This document shows positions 8,069-15,781 of a DNA stretch of 29,190 bases, piece by piece. Position 1 is the stretch's first letter; every line of letters begins with the position of its first letter. A model generated the notes under the pieces. The model saw only the letters and a program-made list of their open reading frames with translations, made no database searches and had not been told where the DNA came from. The stretch comes from Spirochaetales bacterium (GTDB lineage Bacteria > Spirochaetota > Spirochaetia > Sphaerochaetales > Sphaerochaetaceae): assembly GCA_028723145.1 (NCBI GenBank), contig JAQYFM010000265.1, positions 1-29,190 of the forward strand, read 5' to 3'. The position numbers and the translations under genes were made by a program.

Positions 8069-9266
8069 AATTAGCAAAAAGAAGTTCTGCTTTGTTTTCT
8101 AAAACTAATGAAGCAGCTCCTCTTGCAGAACCAAATTCTCTAAGTTTAGCTTGTTCTACTAAAATGTGACTTCCTGGAAGTTCAACCGTCATCTTTGACT
8201 CCATGTTTTCTCGAAGCTTTGAAACTAAATACCTGCTACTACAACCTAAAGCACCACCAATAATTACTTTTTTAGGGTTTATGATATCGCAAATTTCACC
8301 AATTCCTTTTGAAAGCGGGGTAACTAAGGTATCTAAAGCAGCCATAGCACAGCTATCATACTCATCTGCAAGCTTACAAATTGTAATTGCATCGACTTTG
8401 ATGTCAGGACAGTTTAATCTTGTGGATAAATATTTTTTTTCTTTTCTTAGTTCGTTTGCTTTTCTTTCTAATGCTTCACTATTTGCAAGAGTTAATAAGC
8501 ACCCTCTTTTTCCACAGTCACAAAGAGGTCCATTTTCATCTACTACAATGTGAGAAATACGTCCTGCAGAGAAGGTGTCTCCATATAAAAGTCTTCCATC
8601 AATAAAGATAGCAGATCTTATTCCATGACCAAGACCAATGTAAATTAAATTTTTCTCACCTTCAGGATTAGCATATCTAAATTCAGCAAGACCTGCTGCA
8701 GTAAATCTATTAACAGAATAAACCTTTAGATTTAACTCTTTTGATATTATTGCACCAACATCAATAGGATCATGCCACTTTAAATCATTTACGATCATGA
8801 TTTTATTTTGATATGTATCTATAATACCTGGAAGACCTAAACCTATTGCAGGTAGTGTGTATTCATCACAAGTTGAAAGTATCTTTTTTATTTCATAAAA
8901 GAAGCTTTCGAACATAGAATCTGGAGTTAGATTTTTAACTTCTTGACCTATATATTTATCAACAACTTTTCCTGATAGTGTAGTTTTTACAAAACTCCAA
9001 GCCTCTCCATCAAAGCTAGCACCTATTGCATTCCACTTTGAATCATTTAGTCGTAAGCCTAATCCAGGTCTACCACGTCTACCATTATCTTCAGCTTCTG
9101 TTTCTTCAACTATAGATTTTTCTATTAATTCACTAACTACATATGAAACTGTAGTTTTTGAAATACCAAGCTCCTTTGCAATATTTGCTCTTGATAAGCC
9201 TGGATATGTAAAAATTGTATCAATTATGTTTTTGTAATTGACAAATTCTAAATCCTCAAACCTCAT
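8067..9266 (-). CDS. ROK-family transcriptional regulator
   Basis: This 399-aa protein is a NagC/XylR-type repressor. An N-terminal winged helix-turn-helix (about 24-60, RANIAKELGISKTTVSYVV) is joined to a sugar-kinase-like ROK domain. In that domain IGLGLPGIID and GLGHGIRSAIFIDG are the ROK phosphate/sugar loops. H239 with CDCGKRGC (C249, C251, C256) is the family's structural zinc site. Such regulators bind a sugar or sugar phosphate and release DNA. The gene is divergent from the Gfo/Idh-TTT operon and is the only regulator in that locus, so control of that operon is a fair inference. There is no Shine-Dalgarno. TTGCGT-17-TACAAT ends six bases before the ATG, pointing to a leaderless mRNA. 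Confidence 0.92.
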   Translation of the reverse strand: MRFEDLEFVNYKNIIDTIFTYPGLSRANIAKELGISKTTVSYVVSELIEKSIVEETEAEDNGRRGRPGLGLRLNDSKWNAIGASFDGEAWSFVKTTLSGKVVDKYIGQEVKNLTPDSMFESFFYEIKKILSTCDEYTLPAIGLGLPGIIDTYQNKIMIVNDLKWHDPIDVGAIISKELNLKVYSVNRFTAAGLAEFRYANPEGEKNLIYIGLGHGIRSAIFIDGRLLYGDTFSAGRISHIVVDENGPLCDCGKRGCLLTLANSEALERKANELRKEKKYLSTRLNCPDIKVDAITICKLADEYDSCAMAALDTLVTPLSKGIGEICDIINPKKVIIGGALGCSSRYLVSKLRENMESKMTVELPGSHILVEQAKLREFGSARGAASLVLENKAELLFAN

Positions 9267-9272
9267 ATTTTA

Positions 9273-9301
9273 ATTGTAATGTACTTAAGTGAAGGACGCA
9301 A
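9273..9301 (-). promoter_or_regulatory. Promoter of the ROK regulator, predicting a leaderless mRNA
   Basis: On the minus strand, -35 TTGCGT (9296-9301), a 17-base spacer and -10 TACAAT (9273-9278) are followed by only six bases before the ATG at 9266. A start of transcription about seven bases after the -10 would fall on the initiator codon. Confidence 0.6.
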
Positions 9302-9312
9302 GGATTTAAATA

Positions 9313-9337
9313 TTATTGAGATAAAAACTTTCAATAA
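9313..9337. promoter_or_regulatory. Candidate operator (inverted repeat) in the ROK/oxidoreductase divergent region
   Basis: TTATTGA (9313-9319) and TCAATAA (9331-9337) are perfect 7-base arms around an 11-base spacer. The arm centres are about 18 bases apart, slightly under two helical turns. It lies between the two divergent promoters, where a ROK repressor would be expected to bind. AT-rich DNA gives such repeats by chance, so this is tentative. Confidence 0.35.
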
Positions 9338-9388
9338 AATAAATTAAATATATGAAAAAATGAATAAAAAAATAATTTGTAAAATTGA

Positions 9389-9416
9389 TTGACTAATTCA
9401 AAAAATGTGGTAGTCT
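9389..9416 (+). promoter_or_regulatory. Promoter of the Gfo/Idh-TTT operon
   Basis: TTGACT (9389-9394), a 16-base spacer and TAGTCT (9411-9416) lie 21 bases before the GTG start. AGGAGAG in between serves as ribosome binding site. This should drive 9438 through at least the binding-protein gene. Confidence 0.6.
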
Positions 9417-9437
9417 AAAAATATAGGAGAGAAAAAA

Positions 9438-10487
9438 GTGAGGAAAGTTGGTTTTGGAATCATCGGCCTTGGCGTAATTGCTGAAACTCATTTTATTGCA
9501 ATTGAGAAAAATGAAAATTGTGAGTTTGTAGCAGCATTTGATGCAGTACCTGGTAAGGCAAAAGCTTTTTGTGAACGCCATGGAAAGGGTAAGGCATATG
9601 ATGATTTAGAGAGCTTTTTAAACGATAGTGAAATTGAAGCTGTAACAATCGCAACACCATCAGGTTATCACCTTGAACCTGCTCTTGCAGCAATTAGACA
9701 CAAAAAACATGTAATTATTGAAAAACCAATGGAAATTACAGCTGAGAGAGAAGAATTAATTATTAATGAAGCTAAAAAAGAAGGTGTAATTGTTACTGGC
9801 GTATTCCAATCAAGATTCTATGATGCTCCACGCTTGATTAAGAAAGCAATTGATGAAGGACGATTTGGACGTTTAACACTTTGTGATGCGCAGGTTAAGT
9901 GGTTTAGAAGTCAAGAGTACTATGACTCTGGTGCTTGGAGAGGAACTTGGAAGGTTGATGGTGGTGGTGCTTTAATGAACCAGTCAATCCATGCAATTGA
10001 CCTCTTACAGTGGTTCTGTGGTCCTGCAGAAGAAGTTCAAGCATACACTGCAACACTTGCTCATGAAAGAATTGAGGTTGAAGATACAGGCGTTGCCGTA
10101 TTAAAGTTTAAAAACGGTGCTTTAGGTGTTATTGAAGGTTCAACAAGTGTATATCCAGGTTTTTTGAAGAAGATTGAAATTTGTGGAACAGAGGGGTCTG
10201 CAGTTCTTGAAGAAGAATCATTAAAGGTTTGGTCCTTTAAAAATGAAACAGAAGAAGATTCCGAAATCAGAAGAATATATTCAGATGCAACTAAAGCAGG
10301 TGGTGGTGCTAGCGATCCAAAGGCAATTAATACTTTAGGTCACGAAAAGCAATTTAATGATTTTGCTTCAGCAATTATTGAGCATAGAGAACCAGAAGTA
10401 AATGCTGAGAGTGCTAGTGAAGCTGTAAAGATTATTACTGCAATATACGAAAGTGTAAGAAGTGGTAAAAAGGTTAAGGTCAAATAA
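9438..10487 (+). CDS. Gfo/Idh/MocA-family oxidoreductase
   Basis: This 349-aa NAD(P)-dependent dehydrogenase probably acts on a sugar, inositol or sugar-acid derivative. The N-terminal Rossmann loop is GFGIIGLGVIAETH (5-18). EKP at 95-97 supplies the family's conserved lysine (K96). The second domain contains WRGTWKVDGGGALMNQSIHA, with H185 and D188 in the catalytic motif. It starts with GTG six bases after AGGAGAG. It is first in a rightward operon: the binding protein follows after 21 bp. Together with the transporter and the ROK regulator it points to import and oxidation of a carbohydrate-derived acid, but the substrate cannot be read from sequence. Confidence 0.92.
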   Translation: MRKVGFGIIGLGVIAETHFIAIEKNENCEFVAAFDAVPGKAKAFCERHGKGKAYDDLESFLNDSEIEAVTIATPSGYHLEPALAAIRHKKHVIIEKPMEITAEREELIINEAKKEGVIVTGVFQSRFYDAPRLIKKAIDEGRFGRLTLCDAQVKWFRSQEYYDSGAWRGTWKVDGGGALMNQSIHAIDLLQWFCGPAEEVQAYTATLAHERIEVEDTGVAVLKFKNGALGVIEGSTSVYPGFLKKIEICGTEGSAVLEEESLKVWSFKNETEEDSEIRRIYSDATKAGGGASDPKAINTLGHEKQFNDFASAIIEHREPEVNAESASEAVKIITAIYESVRSGKKVKVK

Positions 10488-10508
10488 ATTTTAAAAGGAG
10501 ATAGATTT

Positions 10509-11468
10509 ATGAAAAAATGCTTAGTAATGTTGCTCATAGCAGCAATCGCAGTTACTGGTCTCTTTGCACAAGGTGCAGCAGAGAGTGCAAATTTCCCTTC
10601 AAAAACTGTTGAAGCAACAGTAGGTTGGTCTGCAGGTGGTGGTGGAGACATCGTATTTAGAGCTCTTGCTGATGTTTTCCCAAAGTATGCGAATGGTCAG
10701 ACAATGATTATTAAAAACGTACCAGGTGCTTCAGGTATCACAGGTGCGGTAGAATTCTTAGATGCTTCAGCTGATGGTTATGCAGTAATGCACTGGAATA
10801 ACGCAACAATGGCTAAAACACACCTTTCAGAAACAGTAATCACAGGTGCTGATACTTTCAAAACTGTTTGCCAGGTTGTTTCATCTTATAACTACCTCGT
10901 AGTAAGAGCTGATAGTAAGTATCAGAGTCTTCAGGACTTCCTCGCTGACGTTAAGGCAAATCCTGGTAAAGTAACTTGTGGTAACGCAGGTGCTAACGGT
11001 GGTAACCACCTTGCTGCTTTAATTTTCCAAAAGGAAACAGGCATTGAACTTACACACGTTCCATATTCTGGTGGTGGCCCAGCTATTACAGGTCTCTTAG
11101 CTGGTGAAGTTGATTGTGTTATGGCTAATGCTCCAGAAGGTATTGCTAACGTACAAAACGGTCAGCTCAGAATCTTAGCTGTATTCTCAGAAAATAGATA
11201 CTCAGCATTCCCAGAAGTTCCAACAGGAAAAGAGTGTGGTGTTGATGTTATCCTTCCACAGTGGAGAACTGTTGTAGTACCAAAAGATACTCCAGATGAA
11301 ATCGTTAACAAGCTTGCTGACATTTACAAGAGCTGCTGTGAAGATCCTCAGTTTAAGGATGCAATGACATCATTAAGCGTAGAAGTTACTTACAAAGATC
11401 CTCAGGCTGCTACAGCATTCATGAAGAGTGAAGATAAGCGCTTTGCAGAACTCGCTGCAACACTTTAA
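10509..11468 (+). CDS. tctC: TTT-family periplasmic solute-binding protein
   Basis: This 319-aa extracytoplasmic receptor (Bug/TctC type) belongs to a tripartite tricarboxylate transporter. It has a signal peptide (1-20, MKKCLVMLLIAAIAVTGLFA) with probable cleavage before QGAAES. There is no lipobox cysteine, so it should be a soluble periplasmic protein. Family motifs include VGWSAGGGGDIVFRAL near the mature N-terminus, NVPGASGITGAVEFL, and VPYSGGGPAITGLLAGEVD, which forms the ligand loops. AAGGAG lies just upstream. A strong hairpin follows the gene and precedes the permease genes, so the binding protein is probably made in excess. The AQGAAE junction is typical of spirochaete binding proteins. 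The ligand is unknown; carboxylates are usual for the family. Confidence 0.94.
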   Translation: MKKCLVMLLIAAIAVTGLFAQGAAESANFPSKTVEATVGWSAGGGGDIVFRALADVFPKYANGQTMIIKNVPGASGITGAVEFLDASADGYAVMHWNNATMAKTHLSETVITGADTFKTVCQVVSSYNYLVVRADSKYQSLQDFLADVKANPGKVTCGNAGANGGNHLAALIFQKETGIELTHVPYSGGGPAITGLLAGEVDCVMANAPEGIANVQNGQLRILAVFSENRYSAFPEVPTGKECGVDVILPQWRTVVVPKDTPDEIVNKLADIYKSCCEDPQFKDAMTSLSVEVTYKDPQAATAFMKSEDKRFAELAATL

Positions 11469-11486
11469 TCTTTTACTTAAGTAAAT

Positions 11487-11522
11487 TTAGGGGGGAAGGT
11501 AAAGTTTTCCCCCTAATTTTTT
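11487..11522 (+). terminator. Intra-operon terminator/attenuating hairpin after the binding protein
   Basis: TTAGGGGGGAA (11487-11497) pairs with TTTCCCCCTAA (11506-11516), an 11-bp stem with one G-T pair, followed by six T. The T tract runs into the AAGGAG of the next gene. Partial read-through here would give more receptor than permease. Confidence 0.82.
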
Positions 11523-11538
11523 AAGGAGATGAATTTCG

Positions 11539-12006
11539 ATGAAGGATAATAAAAAATCTGCAGACTTTATCATATCTATATTATTGATTTGTCTATCAGC
11601 ATTCCTTTATATGACTGCAAATAAAATGCCTAGTGCTACAAAAGGTATTGGTCCAGGTGATTACCCAAAATTTATCTGCCTAATACTATTTGTTTTAGGA
11701 GTTGTACAGCTAATTAGCGTTATTATCTCATCAAAAGGTATTCCTCTAATAGATTTTAAGCGCATTAATGTTAAGTACTTAGTTAGAGCACTAATTATGG
11801 TTGTAATGACATTTGTTTATTACAAGCTAATGAAAGGTGTTGGCTATTTATTAACAACTCCAATTTACCTCTTTGCATCATTTATGCTCTTTGGCTATAA
11901 AAAGAAAGTTAAAGGTGCGGTAATTGCAGTTATATTTACAGTTTGTATTTATCTATTATTTACAAAAGTATTTATGGTATTCCTTCCAAGAGGAATTTTA
12001 GGTTAA
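11539..12006 (+). CDS. tctB: TTT transporter small permease subunit TctB
   Basis: This 155-aa inner-membrane protein has four hydrophobic segments (about 10-27, 45-65, 83-101 and 125-150). That is the size and topology of TctB, the small subunit of tripartite tricarboxylate transporters. KGIGPGDYPKFICLILFVLG is the family's most recognisable stretch: the P-x-F/Y-P element before TM2. It has AAGGAG upstream and lies between tctC and tctA, with 10 bp to tctA. The sequence of this subunit is poorly conserved, so position carries much of the assignment. Confidence 0.9.
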   Translation: MKDNKKSADFIISILLICLSAFLYMTANKMPSATKGIGPGDYPKFICLILFVLGVVQLISVIISSKGIPLIDFKRINVKYLVRALIMVVMTFVYYKLMKGVGYLLTTPIYLFASFMLFGYKKKVKGAVIAVIFTVCIYLLFTKVFMVFLPRGILG

Positions 12007-12016
12007 GGAGAAAGAG

Positions 12017-13507
12017 ATGTTTTCAAATTTAATAGCAGGATTTATCAATGTTCTCCAGCCTTTTAACTTCCTTATGGCTGTGTTTGGTACAGTAGCAGGT
12101 GTAGTAATTGGAGCACTTCCAGGTTTAAGTGGTTCAACTGGTATTATCTTGTTACTTCCTTTAGTTTATAAAATCGATGCAAGTGCAGCATTACTCCTAC
12201 TTTGTGGCTTGTTCTGTGGAAGTATGTATGGTGGATCAATTTCTGCAATACTTCTAAATACTCCTGGAACTCCATCTGCTACAGCAACACTTTTAGATGG
12301 ATATCCAATGACACAGAATGGAGATGCAGGTAGAGCATTAGGTATTTCCGCCGTATCCTCATTTATCGGTGGTTTAGTTAGTGCTATCTGTCTTGCTTTA
12401 ATTGCTCCTCAGCTTGCAAAGGTTGCTCTTTCATTTACAAGCCCAGACTTCTTTGCTTTATCAATATTTGGCCTTTCAATCATGGCAAGTACTGGTAAGG
12501 ATACTGTAAAGGGTCTTATTTCAGGTTTCATTGGCTTACTTATTTCTACTGTTGGTGTAGACCAAGTAGCAGGTATTGATCGATTTACCTTTGGAAATGT
12601 ACGCTTAATGAGAGGTTTACAACTACTTCCTGTATTAATTGGAGTCTTTGCTTTAAGTGAAGTATTTACAATTGTTCAAAAGGGTGGTGAAAGAGAAGGT
12701 GCTGCAGCTAACCAGAGAGTAGGTAGAGTAATTCCTACCAAGGCTGACTTTACAGCATTATTACTTTCAGCAGTAGTTGGTGGTTTAATTGGTGTATTTA
12801 TTGGTATTATTCCAGGTACAGGTGGAGCTATTTCCTGTTTCTTAGCTTATCAGGTTGCAAAGAAGCTCTCTAAGAGAGGAGATAAGTTTGGAACAGGTGT
12901 TCCAGAGGGTATTGCTGCTCCTGAAGCTTCAAACAATGGTACAACTGGTGGTGCTCTAATTCCTATGCTTTGCTTAGGTGTTCCAGGTGATACAGTTACC
13001 TCTGTTATGCTTGGTGCATTAACACTAATTGGTGTTAGACCAGGTCCACAGATGTTTGTTGAACCAGAAGGAATTACAATTGTATATGCAATCTTAGCTG
13101 GTATGATTGTTATTCAGTTTATCATGCTAGTAACAGGACTTTCATGTGCTAAGGTATCACCAAAGATCTTAAAAATACCTCAGACAGTATTACTACCTAT
13201 AATTGCAGCACTATGTATTGTTGGTGCATTTAGTAACTCAAATAACTTATTTGACGTATTAATTGCAATTGTATTTGGTATCTTAGGTTTTGGTATGAAG
13301 AAGTTTGGTTATCCAGGAGCACCATTAGTACTTGGTATCGTACTTGGTCCTATTGCTGAATCAAATCTCAATAGAGCTTTGATTTTATCAGAAAATAGCT
13401 GGACAACATTTGTTACACATCCTATTTCCTGTGTATTCTTAATTCTTTCACTTGTAATTATTGTTTTCTCTGTGATAAAGAATATCAAAGAGAAAAAGAG
13501 TGAATAA
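12017..13507 (+). CDS. tctA: TTT transporter large permease subunit TctA
   Basis: This is a 496-aa polytopic membrane protein of about 11-12 helices that forms the translocation path with TctB. Both halves carry the duplicated TctA motif: VIGALPGLSGSTGIILLLPL near residue 30-50 and IGIIPGTGGAISCFLAYQVA near 263-282. SMYGGSISAILLNTPGTPS and a second-half EASNNGTTGGALIPMLCLG are also diagnostic. AAGGAG precedes the ATG. The length matches the family (about 500 aa). The gene is followed by the M24-fold gene after 17 bp. TTT systems are driven by an ion gradient, not by ATP. Confidence 0.95.
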   Translation: MFSNLIAGFINVLQPFNFLMAVFGTVAGVVIGALPGLSGSTGIILLLPLVYKIDASAALLLLCGLFCGSMYGGSISAILLNTPGTPSATATLLDGYPMTQNGDAGRALGISAVSSFIGGLVSAICLALIAPQLAKVALSFTSPDFFALSIFGLSIMASTGKDTVKGLISGFIGLLISTVGVDQVAGIDRFTFGNVRLMRGLQLLPVLIGVFALSEVFTIVQKGGEREGAAANQRVGRVIPTKADFTALLLSAVVGGLIGVFIGIIPGTGGAISCFLAYQVAKKLSKRGDKFGTGVPEGIAAPEASNNGTTGGALIPMLCLGVPGDTVTSVMLGALTLIGVRPGPQMFVEPEGITIVYAILAGMIVIQFIMLVTGLSCAKVSPKILKIPQTVLLPIIAALCIVGAFSNSNNLFDVLIAIVFGILGFGMKKFGYPGAPLVLGIVLGPIAESNLNRALILSENSWTTFVTHPISCVFLILSLVIIVFSVIKNIKEKKSE

Positions 13508-13524
13508 TCGATTGGGGGTTAATT

Positions 13525-14610
13525 GTGGCAAAAGAATTAGAAATAAAAATTGCTAGGCTTAGAAATCTTATGGATGAAAAAGGCCTTGATGGAATCTACA
13601 TTAAAGGTCAAGACAACTTTGCTTGGCTAACCTGTGGCGGTAGAAACTATGTCGGTATGGGCAGTGTTGGTAACTGTGGCCTTTTAGTTACTAAAAATGG
13701 TTTATTTGCCATTACCAACAATATTGAAGCACCAAGAATGAGAGATGAAGAAAAATTAGAGACTCTTGGTTTTAAGATTCTTTATGGCGTTTGGCATGAT
13801 AGTAGCTTTGAAAAGAAAACTATTAGTGAGTTAGTTCCATCTGGTAAGGTTGGATATGATACTTCAGATTTAGCTAAAAACATTCAACTTTTGAGATTCT
13901 CTTTAACAGCTGAAGAGATTGAAAGATATCAAGAGATTGGTAAAGATGCTTCAATTGCTATGGAAGAAGCTGCAATTAATATTTCTGCAGGTATGAGTGA
14001 GTATGAAATTGCAGGTGACATCATGTCAAGAATGGAAGCTAAAGGCTTAGAAATTCTTTCCTGTATGGTCGCTGCCGATGAAAGAATTAGTCTTTATCGT
14101 CACCCACTTCCAACTAGTAAGAAGGTTGAAAAGCGCGTTCAAATTGGTGGTAACTTTAGACGCAATGGTTTAGTAATTTGTTTAACTCGTTATGTATGGT
14201 TCTATGAGCCAACAGAGGAAGAGAAGAAGCAATACCACGATAACCAAGTAATCGATTGTACCTACATGGCTGCTTCTAAGCCAGGTAACACTTTTGTTTC
14301 AGCACTTGAAAAGGGTAGAAGCAAATATACAGAACTTGGATATGAAGGTGAATTTGATAAGCACCACCAGGGTGGTCCTATTGGATACCAAGGTAGAGAT
14401 TATCGTGTAGGTTTCGATACTCCAGGCGTAATTGCTGAAAACCAAGCTTTCTGCTGGAATCCTTCTATTACAGGTACAAAGAGTGAAGATACTGTAATTT
14501 CAACTAAAGATGGAATAATCCCAGTTACTAGACCTGTATTATTCCCTGAAAATGAAATTGTAGTTGATGATCAAACCTTTATTAGACCTGGAATTTTAGT
14601 TAGAAAGTAA
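13525..14610 (+). CDS. M24-fold (pita-bread) protein with degenerate metal site
   Basis: These 361 aa have the two-domain layout of Xaa-Pro peptidases and creatinase: a Creatinase_N-like domain (about 5-125) and a pita-bread domain (about 130-355). The usual M24 metal ligands are two Asp, one His and two Glu. The segment expected to hold the Asp pair reads GGNFRRNGLVICLTRYV (209-225), with no aspartate. The expected Glu-Pro is N312-P313 (CWNPSI). H193 in YRHPLPT, H280/H281 in KHHQGG and E321 in SEDTVI remain. A dinuclear peptidase site therefore looks lost. A metal-free hydrolase like creatinase, or another activity on the imported substrate, is plausible. It starts with GTG after GGGGG. It sits inside the TTT operon, which supports a role with the transported compound. 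Confidence 0.85.
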   Translation: MAKELEIKIARLRNLMDEKGLDGIYIKGQDNFAWLTCGGRNYVGMGSVGNCGLLVTKNGLFAITNNIEAPRMRDEEKLETLGFKILYGVWHDSSFEKKTISELVPSGKVGYDTSDLAKNIQLLRFSLTAEEIERYQEIGKDASIAMEEAAINISAGMSEYEIAGDIMSRMEAKGLEILSCMVAADERISLYRHPLPTSKKVEKRVQIGGNFRRNGLVICLTRYVWFYEPTEEEKKQYHDNQVIDCTYMAASKPGNTFVSALEKGRSKYTELGYEGEFDKHHQGGPIGYQGRDYRVGFDTPGVIAENQAFCWNPSITGTKSEDTVISTKDGIIPVTRPVLFPENEIVVDDQTFIRPGILVRK

Positions 14611-14623
14611 TAATTGAGAGAGG

Positions 14624-15781
14624 ATGATGAATAAAAAAACTAGTAGAAATTTGCTTTGCATAGCTATTATTTTCTTTTGGGCAAGTGAATATTGCCATAC
14701 TCCATATTTTGCACCATACCTTCAAAGCTTAGGCTTTGGTGCAAATTTAATTGGATTTATGACTGGTGTTTATGGTTTTACACAAATATTTGCAAGAATT
14801 CCAATTGGTATGGTTACAGATGCATTTTCCTGCTACAAAAAGACTATTCTTTTTGGTTGTATCGCAACAACTATTTCATCATTCTTTCTAATGTTTGCAA
14901 CATCCTTTGTTGCAATTATCATTTGTAGAGTATTAGCAGGCTTGGCAGCTAGTACCTGGCTTGCTTTTAGCGTTTTATATAATGCTTACTTTAAAGATGA
15001 TGAAAGTGTAAGAGCAATGACTAATGTTAATGCTTTTTCAAACGGAGGAAAGCTATTAGCATTTTTTTTAGGTATTTTAACAGCTTCATTTTTTGGCTAT
15101 AAAATACCTTTACTTTGCTCATTTTTAACAGGATTAGTAGCAATTGTAGCTGTAATTCTACTTAAGCCTATTAGTATTCAAAGAGAAAGCTTTAGTTTTT
15201 CTCATGCAGCTAAAGTAATAAAAAATCCAATTGTAATTTTTTCATCTATCCTTGCAATAATGATGCAGTTTTATATGCAAGCAACTGTTTTTTCATTTAC
15301 CAGTTCTAGAGCAAGGGAGTGTGGTGCATCTTCGTTCTTAATTGGTGCGATATCACTAACATTTACAATTATTCAAGTTTTAGCAGCTCCATACATCGGA
15401 AAGAAATTCTTAGTAAAGAATGAGAAGGGAAAATCCCTTTTTATTGGTTATTCACTGCTTGGAATTGCAAGCTTACTAATTGCATTAATTAAAGAACCTA
15501 TATTTTATCTAATCTCAAGCTTGCTTGCTGGCTTTGGAAACTTAATAATTAATGGTTTATTAATGGCTATAGTTGTTAGCTGTGTTAGCGAAGAAAAGAG
15601 ATCAACTGCAATGGGTACATACCAAGCAATTTATGGAATTGGTATGAGTCTTGGTCCTGTTGTTCTTGGAAAGATTATCACAAACTACAGCTATGAAAGT
15701 GCATACCTATTTACTACATTATTAATGGCATTAACAGCTTTACTATCTTGGCCTTTAGCAAGAAAACTAAAGGTTAAGTAA
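14624..15781 (+). CDS. Major facilitator superfamily permease
   Basis: This 385-aa transporter has about 12 hydrophobic segments in two six-helix halves. The MFS loop between helices 2 and 3 is recognisable as RIPIGMVTDAFSCYKK (58-73), a variant of the G-x-x-x-D-R-x-G-R-K motif. The second half ends with YQAIYGIGMSLGPVVLG, a typical helix-10/11 region. Two ATG codons in tandem follow GAGAGG, so 14624 or 14627 may be used. It follows the M24 gene by 13 bp, and its 3' end overlaps the converging amidohydrolase by 8 bp. It may export or import a metabolite of the TTT pathway. No substrate can be deduced. Confidence 0.88.
   Translation: MMNKKTSRNLLCIAIIFFWASEYCHTPYFAPYLQSLGFGANLIGFMTGVYGFTQIFARIPIGMVTDAFSCYKKTILFGCIATTISSFFLMFATSFVAIIICRVLAGLAASTWLAFSVLYNAYFKDDESVRAMTNVNAFSNGGKLLAFFLGILTASFFGYKIPLLCSFLTGLVAIVAVILLKPISIQRESFSFSHAAKVIKNPIVIFSSILAIMMQFYMQATVFSFTSSRARECGASSFLIGAISLTFTIIQVLAAPYIGKKFLVKNEKGKSLFIGYSLLGIASLLIALIKEPIFYLISSLLAGFGNLIINGLLMAIVVSCVSEEKRSTAMGTYQAIYGIGMSLGPVVLGKIITNYSYESAYLFTTLLMALTALLSWPLARKLKVK

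Noticed and set aside
7551..8102. A 183-codon open frame in frame +2 inside the RlmK-like gene
   Set aside because: It arises from the repetitive GATAGA/GATGAT tail of the real gene, has no ribosome binding site or protein-like complexity, and runs through the terminator.
8203..8553. A 116-codon plus-strand open frame opposite the ROK gene
   Set aside because: It is a shadow of the ROK regulator, whose domains and zinc motif are clear on the minus strand.
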